This document shows, in pieces, positions 54,148-64,000 of a DNA stretch of 64,000 nucleotides (positions are counted from its first letter, which is position 1; every line of letters starts with the position of its first letter). This DNA is from a virus. The stretch spans positions 16,389 through 80,388 of the IMG/VR virus record IMGVR_UViG_3300046168_000085. The stretch is one strand, 5' to 3'. A model generated the notes under the pieces. The model had not been told where the DNA came from. It did not search any database and worked only from the letters and a program-made list of their open reading frames with translations. The position numbers and the translations under genes were made by a program.

Positions 54148-57100
54148 TTACGAATTTGCTATTGATGCAAGTGTTTTACTCACCTTTTTACCATCAAGAT
54201 GAACGGCAATTCCACCACTTTTCATCAATTGAATTAGTTCAATTAATCTAGTTTCAGTGCCGGATGTGTCTACGGTCGTTGAATTATCTGTCTGATTATT
54301 GTTTGTAACCGAACTTATAGTTTCCACCACACTTGCGTTTGTGCCCGTTCCGATTGATCCCATTTCCTGTGTGGTAATTGGTGAAGCATTTGATTGTCTA
54401 AGTTGATTTTCAATTTCTCTCTCTTGAATCAATTCTAAATCAATCATTGATCTATTTAGTTTTGGATTAAATTGGTGATAATCAGAAGGTCTGGCAGAGC
54501 TCCCCAACCCTTTCATTCTATTTGCGAGCATTTCATGTCGCAATTCAGAGGTTGCATTTGATGTGCTAATCATTGTGGATTTAAGTTTTTCAAATTTATC
54601 ATTAAGTTCGGAAGAAGAAAATTCTTTCACAAAATCAATACCAAACTCATCCTGATCCATTATTGCGTTTGCTTTGTTTTTATCAATAAAATTATTATAG
54701 TTTTCGTGTGCTATATCCTTATTATCCTGTAAAGTTTGTAATTCTTTTAATTTATCCTCACCTCCAATTTTGCCAACAAAGCTTGAAAATGTATATCCCT
54801 TTTGTGCTGAGTCAGTTACATTCATTTTCTGCGATTGTTCTTTTTCAATTGATTGTTGAACAATTGTTTTATTAACAGTATTGTTATCAGTAGATTTCTT
54901 TACAAGTTCGTCAGAAACACTTTCCGTTTTTCCTTTGAAAGCAAACACCATCTTTCCTAAAAACCCTAAATCACTCCATACTTTCCCAAAACGTATTACA
55001 GCCTCGGTAAGTGAGTCAAATCCTGATATTGCAGTTTCATACACCTCTGGATTTGAAATACACTCGATGAATGATTTTACAGGACTTGTTCCTATTTGGT
55101 TCATCACTAGTAGATTTTGTGAAATAGACATTATCGCAGATGATAAATTTTTAAGGTTATCTACACTTTCGGATTTAATCAACGATAGAGGTTCTAGTAG
55201 ATTTTTTATTTTTACAGATATACCATCCACTTCACCTACCCCAAGACCACTTGCAAATTCTTTAATAGAATTTAATGCGTCAGGTATTGATCTAAGATTT
55301 TCACCTATATTTCCTATATTTTGTAAAGATGATGTAAATTTTATAATTTCTTGCAATGGGTTTAAATTTGATTGATCTATTTTATTTGTACCAAATGCAA
55401 AATCTGAAATTGCATTTATACCCGATGTACCAAACCCCACAACTGAATCTATGAATCCACCTCCACCTCCAGCTGCAATAGATAATTCATTAAACGCACC
55501 TCCCATGTCACGAATTGCACTTGAAGCATCTCGTATGGCATCACTTTGCTTAGAAATTTTTAGCATATTTGTGATTACTGCTTCAAGACCTGTTCCAAGA
55601 TTTTTTAATGGTTCTCCTGCATCTTTCGCCGCATCCCCAAGTTTTCCAATTGAATATGCCATAATCCCAACGGAAATTACACCTGCCGTTACGAGAGGTA
55701 AAGCAACACCAAGACCTGCCATTGCCACTCCAAGAAGACCTATCTTTCCGATATCCGAGAATGTAAGTTTTTGAAGTGATTCAACCACTCCTGTGAAAAC
55801 TTTAGACAACTCAGAGATTGCAGGAAGTATAGAACTTAAACCCATTCCAAATAATTGCAATGCAAGTCCTAATGCCCCAATTGCAATTGAACCTGCAATA
55901 ATTGGAAGTGCAAACATTCCCATCATACCAGCTACAACTGCAAAAGCACCTAGTGCTACAACCCCTGTTAACACACTTTTAAAATCAATGTTTGCAAATT
56001 TAGTAAGTGAGTCAGCAAATGGATTCAAAGCAAGTCCTAGTGCTCCTATTGCAATTGACCCAAGTAAAATAGGCACAATGAATTTACCAATAAGACTAGC
56101 AGCCACAGCAAGAACAGATAAAGCACCCAACCCATAAAATACATTTTCCCACGGTACATCTGCAAATTGTTTAAATCCATGTGCAAGTGGAATTAAAGAT
56201 AAACTAAATATTCCCATTACAATTGCACCCATAATTAAACTTCCCTTTGCAGAGTCCAAAATTTTAGACACAATTAACATAGTAGTTGATACTCCAATCA
56301 ACGCAGTAACTCCTTTTGCCATATCGTCCCACTCTACATTTGCAAATTGCTGAAATGCTTTAGCAGCTATAAACATTGATCCAGCAAGCACAACAAGTGC
56401 TAATCCTGCTTGTAATACACCTCTTGTTGATATTCTACCAATCTGTTGGACAAATGATTGTATACCACGTCCAATTCCACGTAATAATCCTGCGATACCC
56501 TCTCCAATACCTTTAAACATTCCTGAAATACCTGTTCCAAGTGAAGTAACTGCTCGGCCAATCCCACTTGCAATATTACTCAACGCAGTCCCAATTCCTG
56601 ATGCCAGATTGGATACTGATCTTCCAATGGAACTAAAAATGCTTTGTACAGAAGATCCAATACTTTCAATAACTTAGAACTTAGAAACTGTACCACCCAA
56701 TCCACCGATTAAGTTTCTAATACCATTAACCAATCCACTGACTCCTTTACCTAAAAATCCAAATAAACTGCCACCGAGAGTAAACAATCCTTTGAAAATT
56801 CTGGGAATTAATAATCCAAAAAATAAAAAAGCAGCTGTTATTTTTGCTTGCCACTCAAACATAGTACTAAGTGGTTTTGTTAAATCTTTAATTACATCTA
56901 CAACTGGTGATAAAAATTCTTTAATTACTTTAATTGCATCTCCTATCAATTTAAATGGCCATAAAATATAACCAACTAAATCTAATATTGTACCTAAAAT
57001 TGGAACTAAAACTTCCATACCAACCTCGATTACGGGTAATAGTTTTTCACCAAGTTTTATCATTAATGAATTAAATTTATTTTTAAGTTGATTCATTTTT

Positions 57101-59097
57101 TCTTGTTGAATTTGCTCTTCAAGTTGTGCTTTCATTCTGTCAGCTCCATCTTTAGCATCACCGTCTCTTAATTTTTTAAGTTCTTCTTGAAGAGCAATTG
57201 CCCTATCACCATATTTTGCTTCAAAAGCTGCTCTGTCTTTTTCAGTCGCAGCCATCTTCATTAGATTTTCAACGGATGTACCCATTGCTTCGGCAGCTGC
57301 ACGTTTTTGAAAAACATTCATATTCTCCAAACCACCCATTTGTTGTAACAATCTTAATTGCTCTTTTGCTACCCCCTCTGCATCACCAGCAAATGAAAGT
57401 TGACGAAGTTTATGCATACTAATATGCCCACCCAACAAACTACTAAGTTTCATTTCTTTGTTAATAGAACTTTCAAAATCAAGCATAGTCTCCATTGTAC
57501 TTGCAATATCATCAATTGTTGTTCCGAGTTTTCTTGCTTGAACCGCAGAAGCTGCCAACGCACCTGGTGTTTTTCCCATGAATATTAAAGTATCTTCACT
57601 TGCAGATGCAACATCACTCATTACCTCATCTGCATTTACACCTGCTAAATCAGACGCACTTGCTACTGCCATCACTAAATTAGAAACAGTAGCATCCGAA
57701 TCTGCTCCTAGCATTTTAAATTTTTTGGCTGCTCCTGCTAAATTTTCATTTGATATACCAAGTTGTGTACTAAGTAAAGTAACGGATTGCAATGTCTTTG
57801 GCATCAGTTCCAATCCAAAGTTTCCAAATTGAGTGGCCAGTGCTTGTGCCGATGCACTTGCGTCCTCTAACGAGACCCCCATATGAGAAAATTCTACATT
57901 CAGTCTTTGAACTTCATCAAAAATTGCGGAAGTGCTTTGTAGTGTTCCACCCAAATTTTTTCGCAACTCTCTTGCAGATTCTTCAAGTTCTGTGAATCGT
58001 TTAAATGCTAATGTAAGTAAAGCAGTTAGTGCGGCTATCAATAAAAATGGTCCACTTAATATTGATTTTAGTGCAGCCCCAATGCCTTGTAAATTACCCA
58101 TGAAGTGACTTAAACCTGCTTGTATTCCACCCATTGCACTTCCTGTATCTTGTGCGTGTTTTAGTCCGACCTTCAATGCACCTGCAAATGCTTCTTTTGC
58201 AATATCCGATACTTCTTCTAAAGGTCCCGTTGCATATTTTGCTAACATACCACCTATCAATGGAATTGATTCCAACGAACCTAATATACTATCTTTTATT
58301 CCATCAAACTTACCCATGACCTCATCACTAACACCACCATATGTCTTGATGAATTCTTCCATATTTTTACCATGCAATTGAAGTTCTTCGTTTAATTCTT
58401 TATTTAAACTTAATAGTTTATTGGTTTCTTGAAATACCGCACCTGTGGTGGTTCTTAAATCATCTTGATACTGAGTCATTGTGGACATATTATTTATGCT
58501 TACTCGTTGACCTTCTATAAAATCGTCGTTGAATTTATTCAATGAACCCATTACTCCTAAGTTATTAGCAAGGCCTGCGTTTAAGTTAAGTAGTTCATTC
58601 TTTGATTGCTCTAATTTTTCTTTTTGCGTAGCATATGCAGAAGTTCCTTCGTTTAATAATGACAAGCGTGCAGCTTCTATTTCTACGAGTTTTGCAGCTT
58701 CTGGTATTTTTTCAGTTTCTAATGTGCTTATACTACCAGCAACATCTAATATTTTATGTTCAACTTCAAGTTTTTGTTGATCTAACATTGCCAAAGCTTC
58801 GGTTTGATCAGATGCAGTTGACATTTCAATTCTAAAGTCACGTGTCAAATCTTTAAATTTTTCTAAAGAACGTCCAGATGCAACTAAACTTTGTTGCATT
58901 TTTTCAATGTTGTCAATTCCTGTTATATCTAAATTTGATTCAGATTGAGCATTTTTTAAATTATCTACAAACTGAGAACTTAGATCACCCACATCCTTTA
59001 AATCAGGTAACAAATCAGATGCAATTGATTTTTGTATATCTTGTGTAAAAGAACCAACGTCCTTTATTATATTTAAATCTTCGGGATCAAGTGCCAC
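54148..59097 (-). CDS. Tape measure protein, interrupted by an in-frame TAA
   Basis: An 807-residue ORF (56674-59097) and an 811-residue ORF (54148-56583) lie in the same frame, separated by a TAA at 56674-56676 and 30 codons without ATG. Both have tape-measure composition: long helices, Gly/Ala-rich hydrophobic stretches and no Cys clusters. The joining segment (S-S-I-G-R-S-V-S-N-L-A-S-G-I-G) reads as continuous protein. A 7-bp tandem repeat TTCTAAG overlaps the stop. Either the stop is a sequence error or suppressed, giving about 1650 aa and a tail near 240 nm by the usual 1.5 angstrom rule, or two proteins are made. Confidence 0.85.
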
Positions 59098-59111
59098 TCA
59101 AAGATTCTCCT

Positions 59112-59369
59112 TTAGTGTATTAAATCTTCAAGACCTTTATCAGCAAATGATTTTTTTAAATCTTGTGTGCTAGTAATTCCTGCTTTCTTAAGTTTTGCTT
59201 TAAATTTCTTGGTGTCGTCAATGTAATTTTGAAATGCGGTGTGAAGCAATGGATCGGCAAATGCAGCCTTTCCAACAGCTTTTGCTTTTGTATTAAATAC
59301 TGCTTTTACAAGAGAACCTAAAAATTCAGATAATAGTTCCTGTTCATTTAATTTTTGTTTTCTTTTCAT
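59112..59369 (-). CDS. Small tail-region protein (85 aa)
   Basis: A charged helical protein beginning M-K-R-K-Q-K-L-N-E-Q-E-L. Just upstream of the tape measure, in the position where tail assembly chaperones lie in many phages. No motif is recognised; chaperone or scaffolding function is inferred from position only. Confidence 0.5.
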   Translation of the reverse strand: MKRKQKLNEQELLSEFLGSLVKAVFNTKAKAVGKAAFADPLLHTAFQNYIDDTKKFKAKLKKAGITSTQDLKKSFADKGLEDLIH

Positions 59370-59427
59370 ATAGGTGATTTATTATATACGTATAAATATA
59401 TAGTAAGTAACACTTTAATCATAAAAA

Positions 59428-59706
59428 CTATTTGTAAGAACGACCCCCCTTTGAAAAGGACCGGGTACTTGGTTTTGAAGCAGGTTTTGAATTAGTTTTT
59501 GCTTTTGCTTGGGCTGCTTTGATTTCTTCGTTTTCTTTATTTTTGAGTTCCACCAATTTCTTGGCATAAAACCTTCTAAGATATATTGGAAGATTATATG
59601 CAATTGACTGATTAAAAGCACCTTGACTATGATAACAGAGATTAAAAATCTCTTCGTGGAGTTGTATTTTATACTCCTGTGGAAGGGTAAAAAAAGTCGA
59701 CCCCAA
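59428..59706 (-). CDS. gp51-like hub assembly / tail chaperone protein (92 aa)
   Basis: Contains E-E-I-F-N-L-C-Y-H-S-Q-G-A-F-N and Y-N-L-P-I-Y-L-R-R-F-Y-A-K-K-L, matching the short helical core of phage hub-assembly proteins in which a Y/F-N-x-P-V/I-x-L-R-x-W/F-Y motif is conserved. The C-terminal 45 residues are Lys/Ala/Ser-rich and probably disordered. The start overlaps the gp26-like gene by 38 bp, reminiscent of translationally coupled tail chaperone pairs. Confidence 0.65.
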   Translation of the reverse strand: MGSTFFTLPQEYKIQLHEEIFNLCYHSQGAFNQSIAYNLPIYLRRFYAKKLVELKNKENEEIKAAQAKAKTNSKPASKPSTRSFSKGGRSYK

Positions 59707-60631
59707 GTGGGATCGTCATCCTTTCAGTATATCCGGTCTCTTCGGACTCAAAGTTAAATGTCATATCAAGATCAGGTGTATTTTCTCTTATGTGTTCTCT
59801 TAAAGCAAGAGAATCACGTGCAAGTAGTTCTTTATCAACAAAACTTTTAATTCTTGCACGATCTTCATTTCCGTCTAATGACTTAATTACATATTTCAAA
59901 CGAGTAGTAATTTCAGTAGTTTCATTTTTATTTTTTGAAAACTTCTTCATGCTTTTCATTTCCATATCAATTGCTTGTTCATCTCCATGAGTTAACAAAC
60001 TATAATGTACGGTTCTTTTACTATTAGGAAGTTCAAATTGAAATAGATTCAACCCACGTTCGTACTGCTCAAAATTAAATTCTTTTGGTTCAAGTTTGGC
60101 CAAGTCGATTGTATCTTCCACATCTTCATTTGTTGAAGGGTCTTTAAACTTGATTCCATAATCTTTTCCATATGCTAAAATACGTGATGCGATGAATATA
60201 GCATTCTTATCTCCAACCAAAATATCGTCCATCTTTACATTCGGTGTAATAATAAGTGCTTCAAGTAACTTATCTAACACAACACCCTTCTTGATAAGAT
60301 TTTGACTTGTAAGTATATCTTCTTCTTTTGCAGTCATGTATTTTATATCAATCTTACCACGTGATAGTGGTGAATTTTGTGGATAAAACCACCCCTGACT
60401 TGGTAGATCAATTACTTCACTTGGATATTCAAATGACTGAACTTGATCAGTTTGTGTTGAAAACTGAGCAGTTGGTGCAGGTGCAGGTGCAGTTTTTTCT
60501 GCCTGTGTAGTTTCTTGTGTAGTTTCTTGTGTAGTTGTTGACTGAGAAATCTTTCTTGCTTCAGCTGCATCTCTTTCAAGTTGTTCACGAACTTGTTGTG
60601 GTATCTCTATATTATTATCTTCGTTTGCCAT
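59669..60631 (-). CDS. T4 gp26-like baseplate hub protein
   Basis: 320 aa. A disordered Thr/Gln/Ala/Pro-rich N-terminal 65 residues is followed by the conserved domain: S-R-G-K-I-D-I-K-Y-M-T-A-K-E-E-D-I-L, K-G-V-V-L-D-K-L-L-E-A-L, A-S-R-I-L-A-Y-G-K-D-Y and the final I-P-L-G-V-D-F-F-Y-P. This is the T4 base plate protein (gp26) domain with its M-T-x-x-E-E-D-I-L signature. The N-terminus has a T-T-Q-E repeat. ATG at 60631. Confidence 0.88.
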   Translation of the reverse strand: MANEDNNIEIPQQVREQLERDAAEARKISQSTTTQETTQETTQAEKTAPAPAPTAQFSTQTDQVQSFEYPSEVIDLPSQGWFYPQNSPLSRGKIDIKYMTAKEEDILTSQNLIKKGVVLDKLLEALIITPNVKMDDILVGDKNAIFIASRILAYGKDYGIKFKDPSTNEDVEDTIDLAKLEPKEFNFEQYERGLNLFQFELPNSKRTVHYSLLTHGDEQAIDMEMKSMKKFSKNKNETTEITTRLKYVIKSLDGNEDRARIKSFVDKELLARDSLALREHIRENTPDLDMTFNFESEETGYTERMTIPLGVDFFYPSTGV

Positions 60632-60728
60632 AATTGTAACCTTTTATTTTTAAATATCAGTATAATATATACCAATATATATACATATACAAGAATAAAA
60701 ATTTTGAACAAAAAATCAAAATTTTTTA

Positions 60729-61070
60729 TTAAATATCAGCAAGGGCAAATTGTAAAATCTTTTTGTGATCTTTGTATGCAAAGAAATCACTTTTCTTTTT
60801 ACCCTTCCACACTTTATTTAAAGTAACACCTAACTTCATATCGTTGAAAACAATTTTTTTACCACTTGCAGTTTGGAACATCATTCTACCAGTAGAGTTA
60901 TCGATATCGTAGTTTTTTAAAAACTTACCAACTTGTACTTGTTTTAATAAGAACTTTGCAAGTTTTCCGTATGCATCACTTAATCCCTCTAACTGCAATT
61001 CAGTTTGCTTTTCATTGAGCACTTCTTCGTATATTTTCAATATGCTTGATTTTAATTTATTTACTTCCAC
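60729..61070 (-). CDS. Hypothetical protein between tail tube and hub genes (113 aa)
   Basis: The frame extends to 61094, but the GTG at 61070 gives a soluble protein starting V-E-V-N-K-L-K-S-S; the upstream codons are hydrophobic AT-rich filler. Helical N-terminus and a beta-rich end with G-K-K-I-V-F-N-D-M-K-L-G-V. No family is recognised. Begins just after the tail tube terminator. Confidence 0.5.
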   Translation of the reverse strand: MEVNKLKSSILKIYEEVLNEKQTELQLEGLSDAYGKLAKFLLKQVQVGKFLKNYDIDNSTGRMMFQTASGKKIVFNDMKLGVTLNKVWKGKKKSDFFAYKDHKKILQFALADI

Positions 61071-61096
61071 TCTGATAAATATATACATAAACAAAA

Positions 61097-61125
61097 AAAA
61101 AAACTCCCATACGGGAGTTTTTTTA
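61097..61125. terminator. Bidirectional intrinsic terminator after the tail tube gene
   Basis: AAACTCCC-ATA-CGGGAGTTT forms a GC-rich stem flanked by A runs on one side and T runs on the other, so it works on either strand. It lies 25-50 bp downstream of the tail tube stop and would let the tube gene be expressed at high level on its own. Confidence 0.85.
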
Positions 61126-61148
61126 AAACTGGATATGATGTTTTGTTC

Positions 61149-61640
61149 TTAGTATTGAAGGATTGCGTAATCGTATGCAATATCTAAATCAACAGTAGCA
61201 ACATCACCTGTTGTCCAATCTAATGGAGAGAATGTTGTACCTGCAACGAACGCACCCTTAATTGTCCATTCTTCGACATAGTCACCGACCGGTCCAAGAA
61301 CAACAATTGTTAAATCTTTTTTGTAGAAGTCTGCGTAACCATTTCTACCTGTTACAGACTCATGTGAAAGACGAACCCATTCCATAGCTGCTTGAGCCGC
61401 ACTTGGAACGATTGGGTCATACATACCCATGCTGATGTTATTCCACTCTGCTTTACCTGCACGAACTTTACGTTTGATATTGATGTGGTCTAATGTGTTA
61501 ACATCGATTGTAATGTTTGGTCTATCGACATTTTTAATTAAATATGCTGGAACACCGTCCATATACATAATAAAACGATTTGCTGTTTTAGGTTCAAATG
61601 CCGTAAAAAACATTTCTTGTGTTTCTACTACTTGTGCCAT
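61149..61640 (-). CDS. Tail tube protein (T4 gp19 family)
   Basis: 163 aa, intact; the T4 protein is also 163 aa. It shows the gp19-type beta-barrel pattern: N-R-F-I-M-Y-M-D-G-V-P-A-Y-L-I-K-N-V-D-R-P and, near the C-terminus, F-V-A-G-T-T-F-S-P-L-D-W-T-T-G-D. It polymerises as hexameric rings inside the sheath. A GGAG site sits 9 bp before the ATG. Between it and the sheath gene is a membrane protein gene, which is unusual as gp18 and gp19 are normally adjacent. Confidence 0.92.
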   Translation of the reverse strand: MAQVVETQEMFFTAFEPKTANRFIMYMDGVPAYLIKNVDRPNITIDVNTLDHINIKRKVRAGKAEWNNISMGMYDPIVPSAAQAAMEWVRLSHESVTGRNGYADFYKKDLTIVVLGPVGDYVEEWTIKGAFVAGTTFSPLDWTTGDVATVDLDIAYDYAILQY

Positions 61641-61759
61641 ATTATTATTTCTCCAGTTTTAGTGTTTTTATATTAATGATAAATATTAGTCAGAAAACCG
61701 AAAATTACGTTTAATGACCTGTTATTGTATAAATATTCAGTTACTCAAAAAAAATATAT

Positions 61760-62470
61760 TTATTTATCCTTTCTTAATTTCTTTCCGACAAGTTTTGCCG
61801 ATCCGTATAATACTGCTCCGATAAATTGAATGTGTTGCGGGCCTGGCCAAGGAAATGACAATCCCATTACACCAGTTGCGAACAGCATTAACAATGCCAT
61901 TCCTTCTGGTCCAGCAAATAAAGTTGATAATCTAAAACCACCACCCAGTGCACTTATCATATCTGCCATGTCGAAGTCATAATCTGCATTACCTGTGAAC
62001 GTCATATTTAACCAAATGTAAATTAACAATCCAGCTACAACTACACCAGCAATTTTTTTAGTACGAGGATGTTTCGCAAGAAAATCGTCAAGTGCTTTGA
62101 GTTTCTCCTCGGTCCACTTTCCAACTTTTGTACTTGCTACATATTCCCCAATTGCCTTGATAATATCTTTGTATGCTTTAAATCCTTTCTTAACAAGTTT
62201 AAACAAATAACTCATACTAAACTTTATTTTAGCAAAAAATTTAAAAACTACTTTGTCTAAAAACAGTTTAACCAAATCAACTAATTTTACAGATACTTTT
62301 TCTTTTAAGTCTTTTATGAATGACCATATTGATTTTAGTTTTGAAGGTATTACCAATTCATTAATTAAACTTGTATCACAATCTAGTTTATGTTCTTTAA
62401 CGAAACGAACAAATTCGTCATATTGAATATCCGTATAAATTGATTGTAAACTAGTTTCTTGCATAAGCAT
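61760..62470 (-). CDS. Membrane protein inserted between sheath and tube genes (236 aa)
   Basis: A basic, helical N-terminal half (many Lys/Phe/Leu) followed by hydrophobic segments at about 140-158 and 188-208 and a small Gly/Pro-rich turn (F-P-W-P-G-P-Q). Two to three membrane spans are likely. Starts at ATG 62470 after the strong sheath terminator. Unknown function. A virion protein inserted into the host membrane at injection, or a lysis-timing protein, are possibilities without direct support. Confidence 0.55.
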   Translation of the reverse strand: MLMQETSLQSIYTDIQYDEFVRFVKEHKLDCDTSLINELVIPSKLKSIWSFIKDLKEKVSVKLVDLVKLFLDKVVFKFFAKIKFSMSYLFKLVKKGFKAYKDIIKAIGEYVASTKVGKWTEEKLKALDDFLAKHPRTKKIAGVVVAGLLIYIWLNMTFTGNADYDFDMADMISALGGGFRLSTLFAGPEGMALLMLFATGVMGLSFPWPGPQHIQFIGAVLYGSAKLVGKKLRKDK

Positions 62471-62486
62471 AAATATATATCAAATC

Positions 62487-62523
62487 AAAAAAAAACCCCC
62501 CACTTCTGAAGAAGTGAGGGGGC
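62487..62523 (-). terminator. Strong intrinsic terminator after the tail sheath gene
   Basis: On the minus strand CCCCCTCACTTC-TTCA-GAAGTGGGGGG forms an 11-bp stem followed by a run of nine or more T. Located 25-60 bp after the sheath stop codon. Confidence 0.9.
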
Positions 62524-62547
62524 TACACCTTTGCACCTATCTACAAA

Positions 62548-64000
62548 TTAACCTTCAAAACTTGCACCGGTCGATTGCAATGTGAAATCAAGAACGATGA
62601 ATTCAACTGCACGGGCAGGTTGTAAGAAAATCTGTCCATAAAGAATGTTTCTGTCAATCAAGTCCGGAGTGTTGTTAGACTCATCCATAATTACACGAAA
62701 AGCATATAGACCATGTCTTTGTTGGACATTTTCTAAGTATGGATTAACAATACTCAAGAATCTTTGACGTGTTGCAGTAACATTTTGTTCAAAAATTAAG
62801 TATCTTGCAGAACTTGCAATAAACTTCTTAACAGTAATAAGCAAACGACGTACATTAACTCTATCCAACGCACTTGAACGACGTTGAAGAGTTTTTTGAC
62901 CGAATGCCACGATACCTTGACCAGGGAAAGCCGCAATAGGATTAACTTTACCTTCATACAATGTATCCCTTTCTGCAAATGTAAGACGATCCATTACTGA
63001 TACTGCTTGTTCAAGACCACCACGATTCAAACCCGCAGGTGCGAACCACTCTGCAGCCCACCTTGTCATTAGCCGCATACACAGATGCCATCAACGAACT
63101 TGGTGGGAATGGCATTAACTTGTTTGTCGCAGGATCAATAATTTTAACCCAAGGGTAATAAGTAGCTGCATAATTTGTATCAATTGTAGAAGCTTCGGCA
63201 ACTGCATCGTCAACACGACCTGGTTGGTCTTTTGCACTTACGCAATCAAGAATGTAAAAGCAATCTTCTCGGTTTTCACAAAGATCAACACCACGATTTA
63301 CAACTGATCTATGAAGATCAAGACTTAAACCAGGTGTCACGATAAGGTTGATATCAAACTCGTCTTGGTTACTAAGAGCAGCGAATGCACTCATATATGC
63401 GATTGTACCATTTGATGTTCGTTTAGAACAATCCATACCTTGAACATTTGTTGCAGTAATGTCTTTACCAAGATTAATTGGATGTGTTGGAGCATGACCA
63501 TCAAATCCACCTTGAAATCCTACCACAAATCTTCTAAGTTTTGCAATTTCTGTTTCTTGTGTTAAAGAAGGATTCGTATCGATAGCATCAACATAAAATG
63601 TTTCACGTTCTCCGTCAACTTCTTCTACATAACTACCAGGACGATCCATATAATATCCTTCACCCGAATCATCAGAACTTCTTGGAAGTGGTGCGAATAA
63701 CTCAACGGTATCTTTGGCAGACATAGGAAGTTCTAAAATCCCATCAGGAGAATCTTGATTAAAGACTGCACCGTTATAGTATCTTCCAGGATTTCTTCCA
63801 TATTGAGAAGCATGACTATAAATTGGATTTGGAACTGAAACTCCTGCGATTGGAGCCATGTATGAACCATGACCATATGGCATTGCCTGTGATGGGGCAA
63901 CACTGTCTGGGTTCATCTCTACACGAATCCAATTACTTGAATTTGCGTAGTCACCGTGATCAGTAAGTTTTCCTTTGTTATCAATAGTTGTGAAACGATC
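62548..64000 (-). CDS. Tail sheath protein (T4 gp18 family), partial and frame broken once
   Basis: The frame is open at the window edge, so the N-terminus is outside. Visible: a polar domain, F-P-P-S-S-L-M-A-S-V-Y-A-A-N-D-K, then in the next frame W-F-A-P-A-G-L-N-R-G-G-L, N-P-I-A-A-F-P-G-Q-G-I-V, F-G-Q-K-T-L and the C-terminal A-V-E-F-I-V-L-D-F. These are the conserved C-terminal blocks of contractile sheath proteins. Removing one base from CCC at 63057-63059 gives V-Y-A-A-N-D-K-V-A-A-E-W-F-A-P-A-G. The sheath contracts around the tube at injection. Confidence 0.93.

Noticed and set aside
1-64000. Many open reading frames on the plus strand, some over 150 codons (for example 21814-22347, 25823-26356, 39485-40147)
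   Set aside because: All lie antisense to well-supported minus-strand genes, have no recognisable motifs and skewed composition, so they are shadows.
1-64000. CRISPR arrays, insertion sequences or integrase/attachment sites
   Set aside because: No regularly spaced repeats, transposase motifs or integrase motifs were seen in the reading frames.
1-64000. The window being a bacterial chromosome with a prophage
   Set aside because: Phage replication and tail genes flank and alternate with the metabolic genes on one strand with phage-like overlaps, and no host housekeeping block or integrase appears. A chimeric assembly cannot be fully excluded without reads.

Overview
The window reads as part of the genome of a large, AT-rich, T4-like contractile-tailed phage (myovirus), probably from a marine or other aquatic sample. 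Every credible gene lies on the minus strand, so transcription runs from high to low coordinates. Genes are tightly packed, often with 1-4 bp stop/start overlaps. Phage identity rests on a tail sheath, tail tube, gp26-like and gp53-like baseplate proteins and a long tape measure (48.5-64 kb), and on a T4-type replication set: gp32-like SSB, UvsX/RecA, 5'-3' exonuclease, gp41 helicase and ribonucleotide reductase (30-41 kb). Envelope features (lipoproteins, an outer-membrane barrel, a spanin-like protein) point to a Gram-negative host. No integrase, transposon or CRISPR array was seen.

Layout, in order of transcription. 64-48.5 kb: tail module, with strong hairpin terminators after the sheath and tube genes. 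48.5-46.7 kb: a divergent family-A DNA polymerase and companions. 46.7-42 kb: prkA-yeaH-spoVR, a bacterial stress/starvation signalling operon in its usual gene order. 42-36 kb: a DNA methyltransferase, gp32, uvsX, exonuclease and helicase. 36-30 kb: NrdA and NrdB, a secreted serine protease, a unimolecular-spanin candidate and a cysteine-rich micro-ORF. 29.7-21.8 kb: an Ldh_2-family oxidoreductase, a complete beta-oxidation set (thiolase, FadB-type multifunctional enzyme, acyl-CoA dehydrogenase) and L-serine dehydratase. 21.7-18.3 kb: a methyltransferase, a SAP-domain protein and NusG. 18.3-10.7 kb: an arginine succinyltransferase (AST) module: DUF1338, AstD, an M20 hydrolase in the AstE position, a class III aminotransferase, AstA and AstB. 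10.4-0 kb: a beta-barrel outer-membrane protein, many small unknowns, a MoxR ATPase/VWA-metallopeptidase pair, ribosomal protein bS21, thioredoxin, tRNA-Ser(UGA) and two lipoproteins, one C39-peptidase-like.

Taken together, the accessory genes would turn arginine, serine and fatty acids into glutamate, succinate, pyruvate, acetyl-CoA, ammonia and reducing power. This suggests a phage that burns host protein and lipid reserves during infection, alongside a starvation-type kinase operon and phage-encoded transcription and translation factors (NusG, bS21).

The sequence is imperfect. At least fourteen conserved genes, including essential ones (sheath, helicase, NrdA), are broken by single-base indels. 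Restoring one base reconnects the expected protein, most often by removing an extra G/C or adding an A/T to a run. I read these as sequencing errors, annotate such genes as whole CDS spans and give the break positions. The tape measure is instead interrupted by an in-frame TAA.
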